Shown here piece after piece: positions 8,708 through 16,863 of a DNA stretch of 36,963 nucleotides (the first letter of the stretch is position 1; every line of letters starts with the position of its first letter). The DNA is taken from positions 1-36,963 of the forward strand of contig JAFUTQ010000038.1 in NCBI GenBank assembly GCA_017484135.1. The letters run 5' to 3'. Source of the DNA: Lachnospiraceae bacterium. Its GTDB lineage: Bacteria; Bacillota; Clostridia; Lachnospirales; Lachnospiraceae. The notes under the pieces were generated by a model. The model was not told where the DNA came from and made no database searches. It saw only the letters and a list, made by a program, of their open reading frames with translations. The position numbers and the translations under genes were made by a program.

Positions 8708-9421
8708 ATGAATTGTGAGAATCCAATCGAGCATATTGTGCAGCAGGGAGATACCCTGTATAAACTATCGAGAGAGTATCAGACGACGGTAGCCTCGATC
8801 ATCATGGATAACGCGAGAGTGAATCCGTATAACCTTCAGATCGGTATGCGGTTAAAGATCTGTCCGGGACCGGAATATCAGAGAAAGCCCGGAGAGACCG
8901 GAAACACCAATTTGAGGGATGATATGCGCCGTGCATGGCTGTCATACCTGTACTGGACCAGAATGTTTTTGGTCAGTGCAGCCGGAGATCTGCCGGATCA
9001 GAAGGAAGTGGCTGCGCAGATGGTACAGAGCGTGGATGCCATCGGAAATGTATTCGCACAATATTATCCGCAGAGTGTGGTACGTGCATTGCAGGAGCTG
9101 CTGATGAAAGAGGCAGAGCTGACCGGAAGCCTTGTGATGGCACTGCGATCCGGGGAGATGGAAAACGCAGAGGCATTGAAACGTCAGATGTATCAAAACG
9201 GAGAGGCGATCATTGGCTTGCTTGCAAATGAAACCTCTGAATTTGATGTCCTCTACCTGAGAGATTTGTGGAATGAGTATCTGGAACTCACAGAGCAGCA
9301 GATCCGGCAGAGAGTGTCGAATAATTACGAGCAGGATATCCAGACCTTTATGCAGCTTCAAAATCAGATGCTGCGCTGGGCCGATTATCTGACCGTCGGG
9401 TTGCAGCAGGAGAAAGCATAA
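8708..9421 (+). CDS. LysM domain protein without signal peptide
   Basis: Residues about 8-52 form one LysM domain: EHIVQQGDTLYKLSREYQ, then IMDNARVNPYNLQIGMRLKI. The remainder (about 75-237) is a long helical region rich in Gln and Glu, with no catalytic motif that I recognise. There is no N-terminal signal sequence. In spore-formers, LysM proteins without signal peptides are often spore-coat or cortex-associated proteins made in the mother cell (SafA and YaaH are known examples), so a spore-surface role is a reasonable inference, though not shown here. The start has a good GGAGGT site. The 9540 gene follows after 118 bases and may be co-transcribed. Confidence 0.75.
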   Translation: MNCENPIEHIVQQGDTLYKLSREYQTTVASIIMDNARVNPYNLQIGMRLKICPGPEYQRKPGETGNTNLRDDMRRAWLSYLYWTRMFLVSAAGDLPDQKEVAAQMVQSVDAIGNVFAQYYPQSVVRALQELLMKEAELTGSLVMALRSGEMENAEALKRQMYQNGEAIIGLLANETSEFDVLYLRDLWNEYLELTEQQIRQRVSNNYEQDIQTFMQLQNQMLRWADYLTVGLQQEKA

Positions 9422-9539
9422 TGTTGCAAAGCAGTCTGCCATTTCCCGAAGCGGAGCTTTGATTGGCGGGCTGCTCCCAGCTGTTTTGGGCGGATAGCTC
9501 ACAGCGATTACTGCGAAACAAGATTAGGAGAAAGAGAAA

Positions 9540-9974
9540 ATGACAGCAGAAAACTTAACGAGTATGTTGGAACAGATGCGGCAGGAAACAGAGAAGGGAC
9601 ACCTGAAATGGAACATTGAGCTTCAGACGACGGAATATAAACCGCAGGCAGACAAGCCGGTGGTGGAGGCAGATGACAGAAAATGGGTGGTGGATGAGAT
9701 TTATACGGATTACCATTGTATTTTTCACAATACGGAGTTTGCCATGATTACCTATGAAAATGTGGAGACCTCGGGATCTGAGGTGCGAAGCACCAATCTG
9801 GTATACCTTCCGCCGATGGCGATTCGCTGCTTTCAGATGGATCAGCTGGCACCCTACGCAGTACAGACGACACGGGCATTGATTCAAACGATACACCTTC
9901 TGTGGCAGACGATTCTGAACACGCGAAAGCAGAACCCTGTGCAGATTGAGATCAACGCAAACGAAGCATCATAA
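9540..9974 (+). CDS. Hypothetical 144-aa protein
   Basis: I do not recognise this protein. It is soluble, with an acidic N-terminal half containing a KWVVDEIYTDYHCIFHN segment that looks like mixed alpha/beta structure, and a C-terminal helix (residues about 105-135, LIQTIHLLWQTILNTRKQ) that is amphipathic or weakly membrane-associating. The ATG has AGGAGAAAG upstream. It follows the LysM gene on the same strand, and the next 490 bases hold no protein gene, so the two may form a small unit. Confidence 0.6.
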   Translation: MTAENLTSMLEQMRQETEKGHLKWNIELQTTEYKPQADKPVVEADDRKWVVDEIYTDYHCIFHNTEFAMITYENVETSGSEVRSTNLVYLPPMAIRCFQMDQLAPYAVQTTRALIQTIHLLWQTILNTRKQNPVQIEINANEAS

Positions 9975-10071
9975 AATATAGGAAATAAATATAAAATTCA
10001 GACAATTTATAAAATATAAACAGAATATACAAATTAAATAAAAAATAATTTAAAATTTTCTAAAAATACGC

Positions 10072-10100
10072 TTGACAGTTGGAAAATATTAGGATATAAT
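10072..10100 (+). promoter_or_regulatory. Perfect-consensus sigma-A promoter
   Basis: TTGACA (10072-10077), a 17-base spacer and TATAAT (10095-10100) make an exact consensus promoter in an AT-rich setting. No protein gene follows for more than 1.4 kb on this strand; the product is the non-coding transcript ending at the terminator near 10480. Confidence 0.88.
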
Positions 10101-10106
10101 CAAATC

Positions 10107-10480
10107 ATCAAAAGAACAGAGGAGTTCAAAAGAAAAGGGGGAGATTCCACCACAGTAAGTATTCAGAACTCATAATCTAACGGAAAGGAAGGTACGGTCC
10201 AATGCACACATAAGCGCGCTTTATTTTTTAATAAAGCACTCAGTTCGGAGATTCGGAGTCGGAATGACAACCCGGGGCTAAGCTAAGAAGGATGTTGACG
10301 GAGAACCAGCGGGATCCATTCATCGGATATGGTTTCAGTCAGAGAGAACCCGGAAGATAACGGTATTCAGGAGGAAGGATCGGTGGACTGATAAAAGGAT
10401 AGAGAAAAGGAGCAAAAAGTCCAATGGACGACATAGTATGAAAGGGCATCATCTGATTGTGTAGGTGATGCCCTTCTTTT
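10107..10480 (+). ncRNA. Structured non-coding RNA, family unassigned
   Basis: A consensus promoter and an intrinsic terminator frame about 370 nt with no plausible protein. Local pairings are visible: GAGTTC (10122-10127) with GAACTC (10166-10171), a GCTTTATT/AATAAAGC hairpin near 10218-10237, and GGACT near 10384 with AGTCC near 10418. Purine-rich unpaired stretches between them look like those of large conserved bacterial RNAs. It is not tmRNA, RNase P RNA or SRP RNA by the motifs I know. The raiA-motif RNA of Firmicutes and a 6S-type RNA are candidates that I cannot confirm by eye. Having its own promoter and terminator, next to a convergent LacI gene, argues for a trans-acting RNA rather than a riboswitch. 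Confidence 0.7.
10442..10480 (+). terminator. Intrinsic terminator of the non-coding RNA
   Basis: AAGGGCATCA (10442-10451) pairs with TGATGCCCTT (10466-10475) across a 14-base loop, followed by CTTTT. It could also serve the convergent LacI-type gene on the other strand, where a run of A's upstream of the stem becomes a short U-run. Confidence 0.8.
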
Positions 10481-10537
10481 ATGCGCAGGGGTGCGCAAAG
10501 GTTAGGTGCCGCCTACAGCGACGCGCACCCTGCGCGG
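10481..10537. repeat. Palindromic intergenic repeat, copy 1
   Basis: This 57-base element matches 27178-27234 at 52 of 57 positions by direct alignment. Its ends are inverted (GCGCAGGGGTGCGC against GCGCACCCTGCGC), so the element folds into a long stem. It starts right after a terminator U-run and ends one base before the stop codon of the LacI-type gene. It behaves like a REP- or MITE-like dispersed element. Confidence 0.8.
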
Positions 10538-10538
10538 T

Positions 10539-11420
10539 TTACACCACAGGCAGATCATGTTCAATCTCGAAGTTGCGATCCAGCGCATTCATGAGAATGT
10601 TGATGGTCAGATTGGCTTTTTTTGAGATGTCGGTATGGATCAGGGATACGGCATCCGACAGCCATCGATTGGATTCTTCGGAACTGATGACATGCATCTT
10701 TTCCGGTGTCAGATAGGGCTGTACCAGTGTGGCAAGATAGCTTCCGAGGATGATGCAGTCCTTCTCGCGGAAAGCCGACAGGCTTTCGGGGGTAAGCTCT
10801 GTGTACAGAAGAACGTGTCCGGTCGGTACGGCATCCGTGATTCCCTTCATGAGATTGTCATTGGCAAATGCGTCCATCAGAAGATAACATTCCGGTCCGA
10901 CTGTCGCCACAGTATCCGCAACAAGCTTCCGATAGTCGGTGTAGATCTGATAAAACAGTCCGTCATTGACTTGCATGTCCACCGCAATGACCGGTACCAG
11001 ATAGTTATCGGACAGATTCCGGAAGGTGGCGTGGTCGAGATCAATCGCAATGATGGCGTCAATATTCCGGGTTACCGTCATTTCTTCCCCCGAATCCCGA
11101 AGCGGCATGAAAATCACATCATAGTTCAGACGGTTTATGCGCCGGGTGAGCAGATGAAAAAAGCGCAGGATCTCATGGTTGCGTGAGGGACTGTTCTCTT
11201 TGAGAAAATAGGCAATACCGATGATATTGTTTCTTCCGGTTGCAAGACTTTTGGCAGCATGACTCGGCCGGTAATTCAGAAGGTTTGCAATCTGCAGAAC
11301 CTTTTTTTTGGTCTCCGGACTGATCTTTTGATCCGTGCGGTCATTCATAATATAAGATACCGTTGCTACAGAGACTCCGGCCTCCCTGGCAACGTCTTTT
11401 ACGGTTACTTTTTTTCCCAT
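10539..11420 (-). CDS. LacI-family regulator of the maltodextrin operon
   Basis: This 293-aa protein begins with a classic LacI helix-turn-helix (residues about 4-25: VTVKDVAREAGVSVATVSYI) and the hinge NYRPSHAAKSLATG near 50-63, followed by a periplasmic-binding-protein-like sensor domain that is shorter than the usual 270 residues. I chose the start at 11420 because MGKKVTVKD is the normal family start; the longer frame to 11513 has no family support. The gene is divergent from the operon at 11645 and has its own promoter at 11460-11488. The palindromes over the facing promoter are the obvious targets. A MalR-type role with maltose or maltodextrin as inducer is inferred from context. Confidence 0.9.
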   Translation of the reverse strand: MGKKVTVKDVAREAGVSVATVSYIMNDRTDQKISPETKKKVLQIANLLNYRPSHAAKSLATGRNNIIGIAYFLKENSPSRNHEILRFFHLLTRRINRLNYDVIFMPLRDSGEEMTVTRNIDAIIAIDLDHATFRNLSDNYLVPVIAVDMQVNDGLFYQIYTDYRKLVADTVATVGPECYLLMDAFANDNLMKGITDAVPTGHVLLYTELTPESLSAFREKDCIILGSYLATLVQPYLTPEKMHVISSEESNRWLSDAVSLIHTDISKKANLTINILMNALDRNFEIEHDLPVV

Positions 11421-11459
11421 TTTTACCCTATCCCGAAACAATTTACTGTGACAAAAACT

Positions 11460-11488
11460 ATGATAAAGATTAGGAATAAAATAGTCAA
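11460..11488 (-). promoter_or_regulatory. Promoter of the LacI-type gene
   Basis: On the minus strand TTGACT (11483-11488) is followed after 17 bases by TATCAT (11460-11465), about 40 bases upstream of the regulator start codon. It is back-to-back with the operon promoter, so one operator region could control both directions. Confidence 0.6.
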
Positions 11489-11496
11489 CAAAAATA

Positions 11497-11525
11497 TTGA
11501 CACTTAAACGCATAAGTGCTATTAT
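11497..11525 (+). promoter_or_regulatory. Promoter of the maltodextrin operon
   Basis: TTGACA (11497-11502), a 17-base spacer and TATTAT (11520-11525) form a strong sigma-A promoter. Most of the spacer is occupied by an operator palindrome, so repressor binding would block polymerase directly. Confidence 0.85.
11501..11518. promoter_or_regulatory. LacI-type operator 1
   Basis: CACTTAaacgcaTAAGTG has perfect six-base inverted arms with a central CG, the shape expected of LacI-family operators. It lies inside the promoter spacer. Confidence 0.7.
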
Positions 11526-11527
11526 CT

Positions 11528-11543
11528 ACTTAACCGTTTAAGT
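11528..11543. promoter_or_regulatory. LacI-type operator 2
   Basis: ACTTAAccgtTTAAGT is a second palindrome with the same ACTTA arms and central CG, placed around the expected transcription start. Two sites 26 bases apart centre to centre could bind regulator cooperatively. Confidence 0.68.
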
Positions 11544-11644
11544 TAATATTGCTGTGGGAGAAATGTAAAATGAATCCGGATTTGTGTAATGGCTTTACAT
11601 GAAGGGTGATTTCTACATCTGCAGCGCAGAGAAGGAGGAAAACG

Positions 11645-12409
11645 ATGAAGAGAAAAAGCAAGAAAATTGTAACGATGGCGGCAGCCTGTGCCTTGGCAGG
11701 GGCACTGCTGTGCGGCTGCGGGGCACAGGAAACTGCGGATACGCAGGAAAAGACCGGAGAAGTCACAGAAGAAAAGAGCGAGATTACCGTGACATTTATG
11801 AACGGTGACGAGCAGCTGGGTACGGTTACAGCAGCGGCAGGGGAGCAGCTCACCGGCTATGAAGCGTATGAGGATCAGGATGGATATGCGTTTGAAGGCT
11901 GGTATGAGACACCGACATTTTTAGAGAGCAGCGCAAAGGATCCGGCAGCTGACACCTTTGATGCCGATACCACACTTTATGGAAACTTTAAGCCGGAGGA
12001 GGCTGCAGAGGATACCAGGAGCTGGTATATTGTAGGTACCGGAACCGGTAAGGTGCTCGCGGACACGAACTGGGCAAGCGATGTAGAGGATGAGGTAAAG
12101 GAGGCAGCCAGACTTCAACCTACCGGAAATGCCACCAATGAATTTGCGATCACGTTAGATCTCTATGAGGGAGATCAGTTCCAGCTGATCCACGACTGGG
12201 CATGGGACGGTCAGCTTGGCTATGGCTATTTTACGGATATTGACGACACACAGTTCGAAAATGGCGGAGGCTTAAGCGGCTCGGACAGCAGCGCAAATGT
12301 GAATGTAATCATGGATGGAAATTATACCATTACACTTACCACCGATCCGAACAATGCTGCCCAGACTACGATTTCGATTGTGCGCAACGGAGATCCTGCG
12401 GATGAATAG
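11645..12409 (+). CDS. Starch/maltodextrin-binding lipoprotein
   Basis: The start at 11645 follows GAAGGAGGAAAACG and gives a 254-aa protein with a lipoprotein signal (positive N-terminus, hydrophobic core, LCGC lipobox with Cys25). Residues about 45-115 form one repeat like the InlB/Listeria-Bacteroides beta-grasp repeat (VTFMNGDEQLGTV, then GYAFEGWYETPTF). Residues about 120-250 form a beta-sandwich that resembles starch-binding modules (SWYIVGTGTGKVL, LIHDWAWDGQLGYGYF, GNYTITLTTDP), with Trp and Tyr residues suited to stacking on glucose rings. The protein would sit on the outer face of the membrane and capture starch or long dextrins for the MalE-type receptor encoded two genes downstream. 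It is the first gene of the operon. The binding specificity is inferred. Confidence 0.75.
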   Translation: MKRKSKKIVTMAAACALAGALLCGCGAQETADTQEKTGEVTEEKSEITVTFMNGDEQLGTVTAAAGEQLTGYEAYEDQDGYAFEGWYETPTFLESSAKDPAADTFDADTTLYGNFKPEEAAEDTRSWYIVGTGTGKVLADTNWASDVEDEVKEAARLQPTGNATNEFAITLDLYEGDQFQLIHDWAWDGQLGYGYFTDIDDTQFENGGGLSGSDSSANVNVIMDGNYTITLTTDPNNAAQTTISIVRNGDPADE

Positions 12410-14099
12410 GCAAGCAATCCTGCATATCGTAGATTCCGCGTACTGCTACCCGGTTTCGGAGCGTGAACTCGTGCTGAGACTGCGAACGGCAAAAGGGGAT
12501 ATCCGTTGTGCGCAGGTACTGTACGGGAACAAATATGAGATCGGGGAATCGCATAAAGCGGTGGAAATGGAGAAATGCTATACCGGAGAGCTGTATGATT
12601 TCTTTGAGGTAAAGCTTACACTGGAGGATACCAGGCTGGCATATGTGTTTTATGTCAGTCCGGATGGGAAAGAGTTTTATTATTTTTCTGAGGATGGGAT
12701 TACAGAGGACTACGACTTTGAACTGGCCTTTTACAATTCCTTCCAGTATCCCTATATCAACGGGGCAGATATTCACAGACGGGTGAATTGGCTGGACGAG
12801 GCAGTATTCTATCAGATTTTTGTGGATCGGTTCTATATGGGAAATCAGAAAAAAGATACTTCCTATATTAATTGTAAGTGGGGAGAGATTCCTAATCCCA
12901 AAAGCTTTGCGGGCGGCGATCTGAGAGGGATCATAGAAAAACTGGATTACATAAAGGGGGTAGGTTGCAATGCAATCTATATGACTCCGGTATTTCGCTC
13001 CATTTCCAATCATAAATACGATATCAGTGATTATTATCAGGTGGATCCTCAGTTCGGCAGCAACGAGGATTTAAGGGAGCTAGTTCAAACGGCGCATGAA
13101 AAGGGTATGCGCGTGATACTGGATGCAGTGTTCAACCATTGCAGCGAGGAGCTGAAGGAATTTCAGGATGTTTTGAAAAAAGGAAGGGATTCGGCATACT
13201 TTGACTGGTTTGTGATCAAAGGAGACCGGATCAGTGCGGATAGAGATAACTATGAAACCTTTGCCGCATGCACCTATATGCCGAAACTGAACACGTCCAA
13301 TCCGGAGGTGTGCCGCTTTTTGATTGATATCGGAACCTATTATATAAGGGAATATGAGATTGACGGATGGCGGCTGGATGTGTCCGATGAGATCAGCCAT
13401 TCGTTCTGGAGAAGGTTCCGGGATGAGATTAAAGCACTTAATCCCGATGCTGCGATCATCGGGGAAAACTGGCATGATGCTGCTAATTATCTAAGGGGAG
13501 ACCAGTACGACAGTATCATGAATTATGCCTTCACCAAGGCGTGCTTAGACTATTTTGCCACGGGGACAAAAAATGCAGAGCAGTTCGCGTGGAAGTTAAA
13601 TGAGATTCTTGTGAGAAATACGGGGACAGTCAACCGGATGATGTTAAACCTTCTGGACAGTCATGACACCCATCGCATCTATAAGGAGGTGGGCAAAAAC
13701 CGGTTCAAGGTGAAGGCTGCGCTGGGACTGCTGTATCTGTTTCCCGGGGTGCCCTGTATTTTTTACGGGACAGAAATCCTGACCTACGGCGGTTTTGATC
13801 CCGATTGCAGAAGGTGCATGGATTGGAGTAAAACCGGAAAGGACGGGGGATGCGCGGATATGTTTTACCTGTTGCGAAAGCTTTCAGAGCTCCGCCTCAG
13901 GGAACGTACCGCAGAGGGAAGGGTAAAAATTTATGCGGTGCAGGATGTGTTCGTACTGGAAAACAGAACGGACAAAAGTATCATCCGGCTTATGATTAAC
14001 AATACGGAAGAAACATATAGGGTTGACCTTATGGAGTTGGAGGCTTACAGTTTTTGTATATGTGTGAATGAAGGAGCAGTGATCTATGAGAAGAATTAG
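12402..14099 (+). CDS. GH13 cyclomaltodextrinase/neopullulanase-type enzyme
   Basis: This 565-aa enzyme has no signal peptide, so it acts in the cytoplasm on imported dextrins. An N-terminal CBM34-like beta domain (about residues 1-115) is followed by a GH13 barrel: DAVFNH (241-246, region I), GWRLD with the nucleophile Asp326, GEN with the acid/base Glu355, and SHDTHR with the third acid at Asp422. The N-terminal domain and the motif types fit cyclomaltodextrinase, neopullulanase or maltogenic amylase; the exact specificity cannot be read by eye. The ATG at 12402 overlaps the previous stop by eight bases, with GGAG upstream. The C-terminus overlaps the next gene by 14 bases, so translation is coupled. 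Confidence 0.9.
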   Translation: MNRQAILHIVDSAYCYPVSERELVLRLRTAKGDIRCAQVLYGNKYEIGESHKAVEMEKCYTGELYDFFEVKLTLEDTRLAYVFYVSPDGKEFYYFSEDGITEDYDFELAFYNSFQYPYINGADIHRRVNWLDEAVFYQIFVDRFYMGNQKKDTSYINCKWGEIPNPKSFAGGDLRGIIEKLDYIKGVGCNAIYMTPVFRSISNHKYDISDYYQVDPQFGSNEDLRELVQTAHEKGMRVILDAVFNHCSEELKEFQDVLKKGRDSAYFDWFVIKGDRISADRDNYETFAACTYMPKLNTSNPEVCRFLIDIGTYYIREYEIDGWRLDVSDEISHSFWRRFRDEIKALNPDAAIIGENWHDAANYLRGDQYDSIMNYAFTKACLDYFATGTKNAEQFAWKLNEILVRNTGTVNRMMLNLLDSHDTHRIYKEVGKNRFKVKAALGLLYLFPGVPCIFYGTEILTYGGFDPDCRRCMDWSKTGKDGGCADMFYLLRKLSELRLRERTAEGRVKIYAVQDVFVLENRTDKSIIRLMINNTEETYRVDLMELEAYSFCICVNEGAVIYEKN

Positions 14100-15564
14100 A
14101 AGGGATTTTGCGGTTACAGCATGTGTATGCATGATAGCGGGAATGCTTGCGGGGTGTGGCAATTCTGATAGTACACCTAAGGATCCGGATGAAATCATTA
14201 CGTTGAGGATCCTCGAAAATGATACGGCGAAGTCGAAGGGGTATTTGGATGAGCTGTTGAATGCGTTTAATGAGGCACACAAGGAGGAAGGGATCGTAGC
14301 GGTAGATGCAAACATGGATGAATATTCCAATCTTGCGGAAAACGGACCTTACGGCTACGGTCCGGATGTGATTTATCAGGCGAATGACAAGCTGATGGCC
14401 TATGCATCGGATAAACACATTCTGCCGATTTCACCGGAGGATTATGAGTGTGCGGAATATATCCCGGAGCAGGCGTGGGATGCGTTCCGGCTTCAGGTCG
14501 ATGGGGAATCCTACACCTGCGGCATACCGGTAAATATTCAGGAGCCCATGCTGTTCTATCGGGCGGACAAAATGCCGGAGAACTGGGAAACAGAATGGGA
14601 TGATGACGGAAACGGGGTGGCGGATTTCTTTGAAAACTGGAATGATCTGTATGCCTATTCCAAGTATCTGAGGGATACTGACCCCAGCGCAAACAAGGAC
14701 AGCCAGTATGGATTCATGGCATCCTTTAACAACCTGTACTTAAACGGAGAGTTTATTTTCTCCTATGGCGGCTATGTGTTTGGAAAAAATGCGGATGGTA
14801 CGCTGAACACGGAGGATATCGGGTTTGGAAAGGGAAATGCGGCGACCGGTCTGATGGCGCTGCGCCAGATGGCAGGTCTGATGAATGAAGGCTGTATTGA
14901 CGATACCATCACGTCCACCCGCTATGAGAAGGTGGCGGACGGGACCTATTTCTGCACGGTGTCTACACCGGATACCTACACGCTCTTTGTGGAAAAACTG
15001 GCACTTCAATACGAGGACAGTGGAATGAGCAAGGAGGAGGCGCAGGCAAAGGCGGAGGAAAATCTTAAGATGGTGGAGCTGCCTGTCCGTTTGCCTGCTG
15101 ATGGGGACCTGAGCAGAGACAGCAGCGAGCTGGCAGATGGTGATTGGGTGGAGTCCGTGGTCATGGGCGGAGTCAATGGCTATGGAATCAGTTCCTACAC
15201 CAAGTACAAGGATGCCTGCGTCGAATTTGTAAACTTTGCCACCAGCTATGATATGATAAAGACGCGTCAGGAAATGCTTGGGATTGCGCCGACCCGTTCT
15301 GATGTCAGTGCGGAGAGCGGGGATCAGACCTCGGAGCTGATCTTTCAAAGCCTGTCTGAAAACAGGATCTATCTGATGCCCTCCGTGAAGGAGGTAGATC
15401 AGATCTGGACACCGAGTCAGACGCTGCTTGGCGATGTGGCAAAGGATTCGTTCCGTGCAAACAGCGGAGAGACGGAAAAATACAAAACCGTGGAAGATAT
15501 GCAGACGGCGCTGGATGGAGTAAGCAAAAATATTTATGATGCGATTTATACCTTGGCGGATTAA
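14086..15564 (+). CDS. Maltodextrin ABC transporter binding lipoprotein
   Basis: This 492-aa extracellular solute-binding protein has a lipoprotein signal with an LAGC lipobox (Cys24). The body has the family-1 solute-binding fold: ITLRILENDTAKSKGYLDEL near residues 38-57, GPDVIYQANDKLMAY near 94-108, a central NNLYLNGEFIFSYGGYVF region and a C-terminal TVEDMQTALD helix. Gene order identifies it as the MalE-type receptor for the permeases that follow. It overlaps the GH13 gene by 14 bases, with GAAGGAG upstream. It is longer than E. coli MalE (about 370 residues in the mature form), which is common in Firmicute polysaccharide receptors. Confidence 0.88.
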   Translation: MRRIRRDFAVTACVCMIAGMLAGCGNSDSTPKDPDEIITLRILENDTAKSKGYLDELLNAFNEAHKEEGIVAVDANMDEYSNLAENGPYGYGPDVIYQANDKLMAYASDKHILPISPEDYECAEYIPEQAWDAFRLQVDGESYTCGIPVNIQEPMLFYRADKMPENWETEWDDDGNGVADFFENWNDLYAYSKYLRDTDPSANKDSQYGFMASFNNLYLNGEFIFSYGGYVFGKNADGTLNTEDIGFGKGNAATGLMALRQMAGLMNEGCIDDTITSTRYEKVADGTYFCTVSTPDTYTLFVEKLALQYEDSGMSKEEAQAKAEENLKMVELPVRLPADGDLSRDSSELADGDWVESVVMGGVNGYGISSYTKYKDACVEFVNFATSYDMIKTRQEMLGIAPTRSDVSAESGDQTSELIFQSLSENRIYLMPSVKEVDQIWTPSQTLLGDVAKDSFRANSGETEKYKTVEDMQTALDGVSKNIYDAIYTLAD

Positions 15565-15573
15565 GAAAGGAAG

Positions 15574-16863
15574 ATGGAACGAATGAAAAAGATAAGAGTC
15601 TACGCTTCTTCGGTGGTCATGGGGAGCGGTCAGCTCATGCAGGGGCAATGGATCAAGGGGCTTTTGTATCTGGGCTGTCTTGCGGCATTTGTAACCTATC
15701 TTGTCACGACAGGAGTTACGGATATCATAGGGTTCTTTACGCTTGGAACCGAGACGGCAGATCCGTGGCTTGGGACGAAGGGAGACGATTCCATCCTCAT
15801 GATGCTGCGGGGAATTCTGGCATTTTTTATCATCGCTGCATACGGACTGCTTCATGCAGCGAATATCAGGGATGTAAAGGAAGGGGAGGAGGCGCTTGCG
15901 CAGGGGAAAAAACTGCCGTCCTTTTGGAAGGCCTTTCGAACCTTTACGGATCGAAAATTTTATGTGGTGGCGTTGTTTGTACCGATTGTCGGCGTCCTCA
16001 TCTTGAATGTACTGCCGATTGTCTTTATGATCTTAATCTCATTTACCAACTATGGCGGAGATATCGTGCCCCCTGCGCTGGTAGACTGGGTGGGACTGGA
16101 CAATTACGGAAAGATCCTGACGTTGACAGAGATCAAGGGGACTTTTTTCCGAATCCTCGGGTGGAACCTTGTCTGGGCGGTGCTTGCCACTTTTTTGAAC
16201 TATTTCGGTGGATTGGGACTGGCGCTTTTGCTGAACAAGAAGTGTGTGAAGGGAAAGACCTTCTGGCGTACCTTTCCGATTCTGGCCTATGCGATACCGG
16301 GCTTTATCACCCTGCTGGGCTTTAAGTTCCTGTTTTCCTATGGCGGGCCCATTAACTACTACATTACCATGAATGGGGGAACTGCAGTCGGATTTCTGGA
16401 TATCGATGCCGGAATCAAGGCAAAGCTGATCGGCCTTCTGGTAAACACATGGTGCTCCGTGCCTACCTCCATGCTGTTGGCGACGGGAATTTTGTCCAAC
16501 ATGAACACCGATCTGTATGATGCGGCCAGCATAGACGGAGCGGGAAGATGGAAGCAGTTCACAAAGATTACCCTGCCCTTCGTGGTGTTTTCCACCACGC
16601 CGGTGATCATTACCAGCTTTATCGGAAACTTCAACAATTTCGGCGTGTTTTATTTCCTGAGGGGCGGCTTGTATAACGATGGATATTTCCTTGCCAGCGA
16701 CACGGATCTTTTGATCAACTGGCTGTACAATCTGTCAATTGACAACAATTACTATGGAATCGGAGCGGCGGTCAGTCTGGTAATCTTTATCATTACCTCC
16801 GTGATCTCCCTGAGCGTATATGTCAGAAGTAATGCATACAGGAAGGAGGACAGTTTCCGATGA
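15574..16863 (+). CDS. Maltodextrin ABC permease, MalF type
   Basis: This 429-aa integral membrane protein has an N-terminal extension with two extra hydrophobic segments (about residues 25-45 and 78-98) before the core permease domain. The cytoplasmic coupling helix carries the EAA-type motif DAASIDGAGRWKQFTKITLP (about residues 313-332), which contacts the transporter ATPase. MalF proteins normally carry such extra N-terminal helices. The ATG at 15574 abuts the purine-rich site AAAGGAAG; a second in-frame ATG at 15583 has better spacing and may be the true start. It overlaps the next gene by four bases (ATGA). Confidence 0.9.
   Translation: MERMKKIRVYASSVVMGSGQLMQGQWIKGLLYLGCLAAFVTYLVTTGVTDIIGFFTLGTETADPWLGTKGDDSILMMLRGILAFFIIAAYGLLHAANIRDVKEGEEALAQGKKLPSFWKAFRTFTDRKFYVVALFVPIVGVLILNVLPIVFMILISFTNYGGDIVPPALVDWVGLDNYGKILTLTEIKGTFFRILGWNLVWAVLATFLNYFGGLGLALLLNKKCVKGKTFWRTFPILAYAIPGFITLLGFKFLFSYGGPINYYITMNGGTAVGFLDIDAGIKAKLIGLLVNTWCSVPTSMLLATGILSNMNTDLYDAASIDGAGRWKQFTKITLPFVVFSTTPVIITSFIGNFNNFGVFYFLRGGLYNDGYFLASDTDLLINWLYNLSIDNNYYGIGAAVSLVIFIITSVISLSVYVRSNAYRKEDSFR

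Noticed and set aside
10101-10538. A riboswitch controlling a downstream gene
   Set aside because: The RNA has its own terminator and the next gene is on the opposite strand and convergent, so there is nothing downstream to regulate in cis.
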